NCBI GenBank assembly: GCA_947244675.1
Contig: CAMXLV010000045.1
Location: 1-11,742, forward strand
Direction of reading: 5' to 3'
Source of the DNA: an uncultured Clostridium sp.
GTDB lineage: Bacteria; Bacillota_A; Clostridia; TANB77; CAG-508
Length of the DNA stretch: 11,742 bases
Position 1 is the first letter of the stretch, and each line of letters opens with the position of its first letter. The notes under the pieces are model-generated. The model had not been told where the DNA came from, made no database searches, and saw only the letters and a list, made by a program, of their open reading frames with translations. Both the position numbers and the translations under genes were made by a program. This document shows positions 6,777 to 11,742 of this stretch, one piece after another.

Positions 6777-6953
6777 TTACAAAAGTTTGTAATCTTTTAG
6801 GATTTTTCTTTTAATTTCTTGATATTCCCCTTCTGTTATTAAGTTTTCTCTAAACAAATTATTTAAGAGTGATAATTCCATGCTACAATTTAGCATAGTA
6901 TTATCTTTTAATTGTTTAGAGTTATCTACTTGTATTTCATAATTATGTAGCAT
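6777..6953 (-). CDS. Small SHOCT-like protein upstream of the recombinase
   Basis: A 58-aa ORF, MLHNYEIQVD...KDYKLL. Residues 28-56 (LSLLNNLFRENLITEGEYQEIKRKI) fit the short C-terminal domain (SHOCT) pattern of a helix, 'LITEEEY' turn and basic helix. Such small proteins often precede serine recombinase genes in Clostridia mobile elements. The role is unknown, perhaps as a DNA- or protein-binding accessory. AGGAG (6966-6962) precedes the ATG with good spacing. The recombinase starts 73 bp after its stop. The first codons carry one arm of a 9-bp inverted repeat (TGTAGCATG, 6954-6946, with CATGCTACA at 6879-6887). Confidence 0.8.
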   Translation of the reverse strand: MLHNYEIQVDNSKQLKDNTMLNCSMELSLLNNLFRENLITEGEYQEIKRKILKDYKLL

Positions 6954-6978
6954 GAAATTGCTCCTTTTCTTTAAATTT

Positions 6979-7030
6979 GAAAAAGAAAAAGAACAAAGAA
7001 ACTAGAATTTTTCTAATCTCTTTGCTCTTT
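6979..7030 (-). terminator. Strong terminator-like hairpin, after the ATPase gene and inside the recombinase leader
   Basis: On the minus strand 7030-7011 pairs with 7007-6988 over 20 bp with three G-T wobbles and an AAA loop, followed by a T-rich tract (TTCTTTTTC). It stands 66 nt after the ATPase stop and would end that transcript. The recombinase operon promoter lies just upstream (7045-7073), so the same hairpin is at the very start of that leader and may act as an attenuator. Confidence 0.75.
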
Positions 7031-7044
7031 CTTTTCATGCTATC

Positions 7045-7073
7045 ATTATATTATCGCAGTTTTATAAAATCAA
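7045..7073 (-). promoter_or_regulatory. Sigma-A promoter of the recombinase operon
   Basis: On the minus strand -35 TTGATT (7073-7068), a 17-bp spacer and a perfect -10 TATAAT (7050-7045). Initiation is expected near 7038, just before the 20-bp hairpin, giving an ~85-nt leader before the SHOCT-like start codon. Confidence 0.75.
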
Positions 7074-7095
7074 TTCCATTTTTGTTCCCTATTTT

Positions 7096-9027
7096 CTACT
7101 TATTTAAATTTTCTTTTGTAATCTCTATTTGTTTTGGTTCTTTTAAGACTTTATCTACTATACTTTCCGTTGACATTTTATCATATCTTTCATTTAATGT
7201 TTCTCTTAATTTAAACAATCTCTTCTTAGCCGTGCTAACTAATTCTAAATAAGTACAAGCACAAATTTGTTTTGTTTCTTCCATTTTAACATTTCTAGAA
7301 ATATTATTAGAAACTTTATCACCTATAACATATGCACAAATACTTGGTTTTGATGGAAGAGATGTCGAATTATATAATGCATTTACATATGTCATTGCTT
7401 GACTTATTTCGTTTTGATCTATTGTAAAAAAGCCTTTTTTTAATTCTATTATAAGTATTTTTTTATATTCATTCAAACTAATTTGCTCATTCCAATCTTC
7501 AAATCCATATGGAGCAATAACTGATTCTTCAAATATTACTAAATCAGGTCTTCTATTTGGTTCTTCTAACTCTGTATATTTTAGATTTTTAAATACATCT
7601 TTTACTATTGTATTTAATCTTTTATTATATGTGTACATTTCAGAATCATATTCTGGTCCAAATAGCCATCTTGCTTGAGCAACTAAAGGATGTAAAGTAT
7701 GCAATTCATCTGTATGTCTATCTGAGCATAATCTTTCTATCGCTTCTACAACCAAAACTCTTTTATCTATAGTATCCAATGTTAATTGAATATCTTTAAT
7801 GTTCCAATTCTCAAGAATAGTATTTAAAGCATCTATATCATCTTCTGAAAATGATGACAATTTTTTTAATAATTCTTGTCCATTTCTTGACTTTTGTATA
7901 TTAATCATTGTTTCTACTGCTAAATCTACCGTTTCTATTGATAAATCTGGTTCTTCTTCAATGATATTATCTATAAATTCTGCAACTTCACTTTGAGATG
8001 ACTTATTTAGTTCTTTTATTTCATCTATTCTATTTCTTACAATTTCTAATTTAGTCTCTTGTCTCTTTTCTTTACTAATCTCGCGTATATAATTATCTAC
8101 ATATTTAGCAACTTTTTCAAAGACTTCATTTGTTCTCTCATTTTCTTTAAAAGCTGTCCAATCTGGTAATACATCTTCATACATATCTTCTGTTTGGACT
8201 ATTACTGTATATCTTTTTGCTATTTGTGTTCTACCATCTCTTATTATTCTATTTCCTAGTTCCCAAGAAGGTTCTCCTACTAGCCTTTTTCCTACCCAAA
8301 ATGCAATGCCATGATATACAGATTTCTTTGCTGTTTTATTTGAATCAATAATATAAATTTTTAATTTTATTCCATTTTTTAATGTTATTTCATCTTCTTT
8401 TTGTAAACCACTATGTTTTGATAAATCAACAATTACATTATTGATTTTCACTATAAATCCAGGATCAAATAAATATCTTGCAGAAAGAACATCTGTAATA
8501 ACTTTAACATCTGGCAAATTTTGAGTAAGAAATGTAGATAATTCTGTTCCATGTCCTTCTTTTTTGTACTCTTTTGCATTGTATATTTTAAAAGGTCTAT
8601 CCCCATGAGATAAGTCTATATCACAACTAAAACAGTTACCATTCTTCCATGTTTCTATATGATACGAATTAGAAAAACAAAACATACTGTGCCTTCCAAT
8701 TCCATTTCTTCCATAAGCCTTTCTTACCATACCTTCACATTCTGGTGGAAACTCTACATCAATTCCTTGATTCTTTAATCTATTATAACTTAGTGTTAAC
8801 CACCTTTGATTAAATTCTTCTTTGGTCATTCCAATACCATTATCTTTAATTATTATTTTCTCATGTTCCTCTAATGGTATAGTTATATCCACTTCTTTAG
8901 CTCCTGCATCCCAAGCATTTGCTATAAGTTCTGTCAAAGCATTATCTGGTTTTTGTGTTACTGTTCCTGTCGTTCTTTGAATATAATCTTCTTCAAATAT
9001 AGTTATTTGTTTATACTCATTACTCAT
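7096..9027 (-). CDS. GHKL ATPase with C-terminal PD-(D/E)XK nuclease-like domain, possible defence protein
   Basis: 643 aa. The N-terminal GHKL (Hsp90/MutL/MORC-type) ATP site shows the N-box E33-L-I-A-N37-A-W-D40, DNGIGM (62-67, G1), GRNGIG (106-111, ATP lid) and GHGTEL (158-163). An S5-like transducer region follows (about 220-295) and then a helical, acidic middle (about 300-440). The C-terminal region has RPDLVIF (D495), IIELK (E528, K530) and EISQAMTYV (Q543), which fits a PD-(D/E)XK nuclease core. ATP binding would close a dimer clamp and could gate DNA cleavage. Proteins pairing this ATPase with a nuclease-like domain are known from bacterial conflict systems, but I cannot tie it to a named one. 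AGGAG precedes the ATG. It is a single-gene unit with its own promoter, an upstream palindrome array and a strong terminator, next to a recombinase. Confidence 0.88.
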   Translation of the reverse strand: MSNEYKQITIFEEDYIQRTTGTVTQKPDNALTELIANAWDAGAKEVDITIPLEEHEKIIIKDNGIGMTKEEFNQRWLTLSYNRLKNQGIDVEFPPECEGMVRKAYGRNGIGRHSMFCFSNSYHIETWKNGNCFSCDIDLSHGDRPFKIYNAKEYKKEGHGTELSTFLTQNLPDVKVITDVLSARYLFDPGFIVKINNVIVDLSKHSGLQKEDEITLKNGIKLKIYIIDSNKTAKKSVYHGIAFWVGKRLVGEPSWELGNRIIRDGRTQIAKRYTVIVQTEDMYEDVLPDWTAFKENERTNEVFEKVAKYVDNYIREISKEKRQETKLEIVRNRIDEIKELNKSSQSEVAEFIDNIIEEEPDLSIETVDLAVETMINIQKSRNGQELLKKLSSFSEDDIDALNTILENWNIKDIQLTLDTIDKRVLVVEAIERLCSDRHTDELHTLHPLVAQARWLFGPEYDSEMYTYNKRLNTIVKDVFKNLKYTELEEPNRRPDLVIFEESVIAPYGFEDWNEQISLNEYKKILIIELKKGFFTIDQNEISQAMTYVNALYNSTSLPSKPSICAYVIGDKVSNNISRNVKMEETKQICACTYLELVSTAKKRLFKLRETLNERYDKMSTESIVDKVLKEPKQIEITKENLNK

Positions 9028-9050
9028 ACTTTTCTCCTTTTTTCTTCTAT

Positions 9051-9079
9051 ACTATAACATAAATATAAATATTTTTCAA
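9051..9079 (-). promoter_or_regulatory. Sigma-A promoter of the ATPase/nuclease gene
   Basis: On the minus strand -35 TTGAAA (9079-9074), a 17-bp spacer ending in TGT, and -10 TATAGT (9056-9051), so also an extended -10. Initiation is expected near 9044, leaving a leader of about 17 nt that holds the ribosome site. The first palindrome of the array is centred about 65 bp upstream of this start. Confidence 0.75.
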
Positions 9080-9100
9080 TCAAATCTCTTGATTTATATA

Positions 9101-9380
9101 AGTACACTAAGTGAACTAATAACAATATAATTTAAAATTGCAAGTTCACTTGGTGTACTAGAAAAATATAACCAAAGTTCACTAAGTGTATTTGTAAATT
9201 TTACTTTATTTACACATTCACTAAATGAACTTTTTTCTAAAAATTAAGTACACTTGGTGAACTAAATCTAAAATATTTTATTAAATTCGAGTACACTCGA
9301 TGAACTTTTTCAAATTTTTAGTTCACTATTTTCAATTTAAACGAAGAATAGCGGATTTGAGCCAGTTCACTCGGTGAATT
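9101..9380. promoter_or_regulatory. Array of seven 17-bp imperfect palindromes plus one half-site
   Basis: The units fit AGTWCAC-TNN-GTGWACT: 9101-9117, 9143-9159, 9176-9192, 9215-9231, 9247-9263, 9290-9306 and 9364-9380, with a half-site AGTTCAC at 9320-9326. Centres are 42, 33, 39, 32, 43, about 30 and about 44 bp apart, mostly near three or four DNA turns. The DNA between units is unrelated AT-rich sequence. The array ends 22 bp upstream of the ATPase promoter's -35, so it suits binding sites for a dimeric regulator (activator-like position). Iterons or a partition site are alternatives. Confidence 0.85.
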
Positions 9381-9440
9381 TTTACATCATATTTGCTTAA
9401 AATTTCTGTTTCTTTATTAACTCTTGAAGGCTTGTCCTTC
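9364..9440. repeat. Diverged intergenic repeat, copy 2
   Basis: Positions 9374-9440 match copy 1 at 3001-3067 at 56 of 67 bases, ungapped, in the same orientation. It starts within the last palindrome of the array (9364-9380) and ends in a stem-loop with perfect 7-bp arms TTGAAGG (9424-9430) and CCTTCAA (9436-9442). In copy 1 this stem is reduced to AAGG/CCTT. Both copies lie 3' of a histidine phosphatase coding region. Confidence 0.75.
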
Positions 9441-9514
9441 AATGTGTATAGGCATTGTGTTAAACATGCTTTCCTGCCCTCATTTTAATGAGGTGTTTTC
9501 TGTTTTAACAGTGC
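9424..9514. other. Stem-loop-rich intergenic segment, possible structured RNA
   Basis: Three nested or adjacent helices can be drawn: TTGAAGG/CCTTCAA (9424-9442), an outer TGTTAAA/TTTAACA (9458-9464/9504-9510) that extends with GCAT/GTGC after a 2-nt bulge, and an inner CCTCAT/ATGAGG tetraloop hairpin (9478-9493). No coding frame with a start and ribosome site is seen on either strand. This could be a 3' UTR structure, a small RNA or decayed sequence. Confidence 0.4.
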
Positions 9515-9567
9515 TTATGTCTACTTGATTAAATATACTTATCCTTAAATCCTCTTAATTGAAAAAC

Positions 9568-9647
9568 AATGTGCTTATATAAAAATAAGTCAAGGTTGTG
9601 CAATAGCACATTCATTTTAACCTTGACTTATTTTTATATAACACATT
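9568..9647 (-). terminator. Very long hairpin, terminator-like, after the fusion gene
   Basis: Arms 9575-9597 and 9619-9641 are perfect 23-bp inverted repeats, extended by AATGTG/CACATT (9568-9573/9642-9647) across one bulged C. The loop holds a GTGC-AATA-GCAC mini-hairpin (9598-9609). A GTCAAGGTT/AACCTTGAC core flanked by A- and T-tracts can terminate in both directions. It starts 28 nt after the fusion gene stop. The 29-bp stem is far longer than a terminator needs, so a MITE-like or small-RNA origin is possible. Confidence 0.7.
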
Positions 9648-9675
9648 ATAATTTTTATGGAGGATTTAATTATTC

Positions 9676-11433
9676 TTATAATCTCCAATTTACAAGATTA
9701 TATTTATCTTCTTTTTCTAGTAAATCAATTTGTCTTTTTATTTCTTCTATATCTTCATTATTAAATCTTTCAAATTTATCATAAAATCCTGTAGATTTAT
9801 TAGGGAAAACTAATGCTTCTCCCCAAGTTTGAGTTGTTGAATCTTTTGTTCTACCATATAAGTGAATATGAAATTCTGGATTCATTCCTTTTTGGTATGC
9901 CCAGTTTCCATTTTCTTGATAATTAATTCTTTCAATATTTATTTCTCCATTTTTCATTCCTTTTTCCATTGCTTCACCTAATAACATTGTTAGTCTCATT
10001 ACTTCAATAGCTAATTTAGGTTCAAGTTCAATTCTATTACTAAAATATTTTTTCTTAGCTCTTATCCATAAATGTCCTCCATCTGTTCTAGGTATATGAG
10101 GAACTTTTGGAACAGCAACAATAAAATTTTCTGTTTCATAAATTACATTGTCATTAAATGGCTCTATTTCTTTATGTTTTTCTTTATTTAATAACTCAAT
10201 TAATTTATCTGGGAAATTTACTGTCATTCCTTCAATATTTAATTTATATACTTCTTGCATAATTTCTTCATTATTAATTCCCCATAATCTAACTCCTATC
10301 TCATTATTATTAGCAAATTCTATATCTTCTTTAGATACTAAACTTGCTCTAGGACAAATTTGAGTTCCATTTATTTTTAGTAGCTTTTCTATATTTTGTT
10401 TACTTATTCTATCTTCAATAAGCCAAGATAACTTTATATTTGAATCTATTTTTCTAACATTTTTAAGTGCATCATACAAAAATGAAGTTATATAGATGTT
10501 ATTATGTGTCTTATACTTATTTATAACTTTTATAGTTTCCTGTTCTATCCCTAAAACTTTTAGTTCAATCGCAAAAGTTAAATCTTTATCTAAATAATCT
10601 CTTGCAAAATCTTCAAATAATACTATTTTTTCATTTTTATATTTATCATTAAACCAGCTACCAAAATCTAATCCTAATAATTCTTGATAAGTATATTCTT
10701 CAATTTTTCCTGAACCGTTTGATTTTTTATCTATATAATCATCATGGAATATAACTATTTTTCCATCTTTTGTTTTTTGCAAGTCTAATTCTATTCCATT
10801 TGCTTTTAATTCTATTGCTTTTTCAAATGCTACTTTTGTATTTTCTGGTGCATAAGCAGATGCCCCTCTATGTGCATATACTACAAATTTATTATCTTTA
10901 AGAATCTTATAATTGACAACTTCACAATTTTTAATTCCTAGATTAATTATATTTTTGTCTTCTGGAATTCCATTAAAATATATATTAATTGCCCTACATA
11001 CACCATTATGTGTAACTATTAATATATTTTCTTGTTTATATTTTTTTATATCTTCTAAAAAATCATGTACTCTTTTTATAAATCTATTTACATTTTCAGC
11101 ATCTTTATATTTATGAGTATTAATTATATTCCAAAACCCATCATAATCAAAGTCATTGTGCAATCTTCCTTCATTCTCTCCATAGCAGATTTCTAGCAAT
11201 CGTTCATCATAAATTATTGGAATATTTCTATCTATGTTTATTATATCTGCTGTCTGTTTTGCTCTTTTTAACGGTGAGCATATTATTAAATCTATCCTTT
11301 CATTTTTTAGATTTTCTTTTGTTTGATATGCTTGCTCTATTCCTTTATTATTTAGTTCTATATCTGTTCTACCTTGAATTCTCTTTTCTACATTCCAGTC
11401 AGTTTGACCATGCCTTGTTACTAATATTTTCAT
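9676..11433 (-). CDS. Triple fusion: histidine phosphatase - glycerophosphodiester phosphodiesterase - HIT-like domain
   Basis: 585 aa. Domain 1 (1-177): histidine phosphatase with RHG 7-9 (H8), SPLKRAKQT 53-61, E81 and THNG (H142). Domain 2 (about 183-415): GDPD with HRG (188-190), ENT (197-199), GIELDLQKTKDG (E215, D217), FHDD (H230) and AIELK (E290, K292), the residues that bind Ca2+/Mg2+ and cleave glycerophosphodiesters to glycerol-3-phosphate and an alcohol. Domain 3 (about 430-585): HIT/GalT-like with NPEFHIHLYGR (H522, H524), where the third triad position is Tyr or Gly instead of His. All key residues of the first two enzymes are intact. No signal or membrane segment, so cytosolic. 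Natural fusion rather than error: the frame is continuous and the linkers are short. The start follows GAGGG and overlaps the membrane-protein gene by 35 bp, so the two are co-transcribed. Confidence 0.9.
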   Translation of the reverse strand: MKILVTRHGQTDWNVEKRIQGRTDIELNNKGIEQAYQTKENLKNERIDLIICSPLKRAKQTADIINIDRNIPIIYDERLLEICYGENEGRLHNDFDYDGFWNIINTHKYKDAENVNRFIKRVHDFLEDIKKYKQENILIVTHNGVCRAINIYFNGIPEDKNIINLGIKNCEVVNYKILKDNKFVVYAHRGASAYAPENTKVAFEKAIELKANGIELDLQKTKDGKIVIFHDDYIDKKSNGSGKIEEYTYQELLGLDFGSWFNDKYKNEKIVLFEDFARDYLDKDLTFAIELKVLGIEQETIKVINKYKTHNNIYITSFLYDALKNVRKIDSNIKLSWLIEDRISKQNIEKLLKINGTQICPRASLVSKEDIEFANNNEIGVRLWGINNEEIMQEVYKLNIEGMTVNFPDKLIELLNKEKHKEIEPFNDNVIYETENFIVAVPKVPHIPRTDGGHLWIRAKKKYFSNRIELEPKLAIEVMRLTMLLGEAMEKGMKNGEINIERINYQENGNWAYQKGMNPEFHIHLYGRTKDSTTQTWGEALVFPNKSTGFYDKFERFNNEDIEEIKRQIDLLEKEDKYNLVNWRL

Positions 11434-11742
11434 TCTTTCCCTCTTTTCTATTTTTTATATCGTTTTTATAAATACTTATTATGCTTGTGCATAGTAATAT
11501 TACATCTCCTAGAACTATAAACCAACTTTGATAATATGAATAATATAATCCATATAGAATACCTGTTGTTATTCCAGATATTCTTACTAATTTCATATTA
11601 TCTTGCCATAAGCAATATGTTCTAATAATTGAGCCTATTGTTGGTAATATAGATATAAGTCCATTCCATGTACATATGCAATTTCCAATAATGATACTTT
11701 CAAATATAATAAGTATTAATAAATATATTCTTTTATTTATTT
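11399..11742 (-). CDS. YgjV-like small membrane protein, 5' end beyond the window
   Basis: The frame is open from the window edge and ends at 11399, so this is a 3' fragment of at least 113 codons. It shows three or four hydrophobic segments: YLLILIIFESIIIG, LISILPTIGSIIRTYCLW, ISGITTGILYGLYY and WFIVLGDVILLCTSIISIY. It ends in a charged tail (KNDIKNRKEGKNEN). The order W.GL...LP..G......LWQ.....R......G..Y..Y....S......D...L.S.I..IY resembles the YgjV inner-membrane family, whose function is unknown. An ATG exists at 11596 but it lies inside the family domain and is not the true start. Its last 35 bp overlap the fusion gene. Confidence 0.7.
   Translation of the reverse strand, partial: INKRIYLLILIIFESIIIGNCICTWNGLISILPTIGSIIRTYCLWQDNMKLVRISGITTGILYGLYYSYYQSWFIVLGDVILLCTSIISIYKNDIKNRKEGKNENISNKAWSN

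Larger units (their letters stand above)
9028..9675. other. 648-bp gene-free regulatory region
   Basis: No ORF with a ribosome site is present on either strand. From right to left it holds the fusion-gene hairpin, an unassigned AT-rich part (9515-9567), the stem-loop segment, repeat copy 2, the palindrome array and the ATPase promoter. It is the longest gap in the window and unusually rich in inverted repeats, in contrast to the other spacers of 20-185 bp between the protein genes. Confidence 0.8.

Noticed and set aside
6943..7038. 31-codon leader peptide with a Phe run before the SHOCT-like gene
   Set aside because: It has no ribosome site, and the Phe codons are simply the T-tract of the hairpin. 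Mentioned only within the attenuator finding.
9101..9380. Repeat array as a CRISPR
   Set aside because: Units are only 17 bp, imperfect and vary in both half-sites, the gaps between them are mostly 15-26 bp and uneven, and no cas gene is present.
2990..9440. The two diverged repeats as attL/attR of the recombinase element
   Set aside because: They differ at 11 of 67 bases, whereas att cores after a recent integration should be identical, and serine integrase cores are usually only a few bases long.

Overview
The window looks like a chromosomal piece of a very AT-rich, low-GC Firmicute, most likely a Clostridia-type gut or anaerobe lineage. The evidence is the strong A/T bias in codons and spacers, AGGAGG-type ribosome sites, standard sigma-A promoters, CCA-encoding tRNA genes, and the 'KGITLIALIITIIVLLILAG' type prepilin leader common in Clostridia. 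TGG is used for Trp and TGA as a stop, so the code is standard. All genes I can support lie on the minus strand, so transcription runs from the right edge (11742) to the left edge (1).

Layout in transcription order: a 5'-truncated YgjV-like membrane protein (11742-11399) overlaps a three-domain fusion of histidine phosphatase, glycerophosphodiester phosphodiesterase and HIT-like domain (11433-9676). Then comes a 648-bp gene-free stretch (9028-9675). It holds a very long hairpin, further stem-loops, half of a diverged repeat pair, and an array of seven 17-bp imperfect palindromes plus one half-site. The array ends 22 bp upstream of a good sigma-A promoter for a GHKL ATPase/nuclease-like protein (9027-7096), a plausible anti-phage or DNA-processing enzyme.

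Next is a recombinase operon (promoter at 7045-7073, leader hairpin at 6988-7030): a small SHOCT-like protein (6953-6777), a large serine recombinase (6703-5132) and a 57-aa protein (5104-4931). Together with the ATPase this is the most mobile-looking part of the window, but I could not define element ends.

Leftwards lie a Nudix hydrolase (4864-4454), a zinc-dependent phospholipase C-like protein and a translationally coupled histidine phosphatase (4340-3109), and the second copy of the diverged repeat. A prepilin-like protein (2946-2548) and a GLUG-repeat protein (2530-1532) follow and look like one surface protein split by a frameshift. The window closes with a DHH-family phosphoesterase (1346-447) and a tRNA-Val/tRNA-Asp operon with a perfect-consensus promoter.

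Two themes stand out. First, five of the genes encode phosphoester or nucleotide hydrolases of different folds (DHH, histidine phosphatase, Zn-PLC, Nudix, HP-GDPD-HIT). Second, the ATPase/nuclease gene sits behind an elaborate palindrome array next to a recombinase. The second is the best candidate here for an undescribed regulated system.
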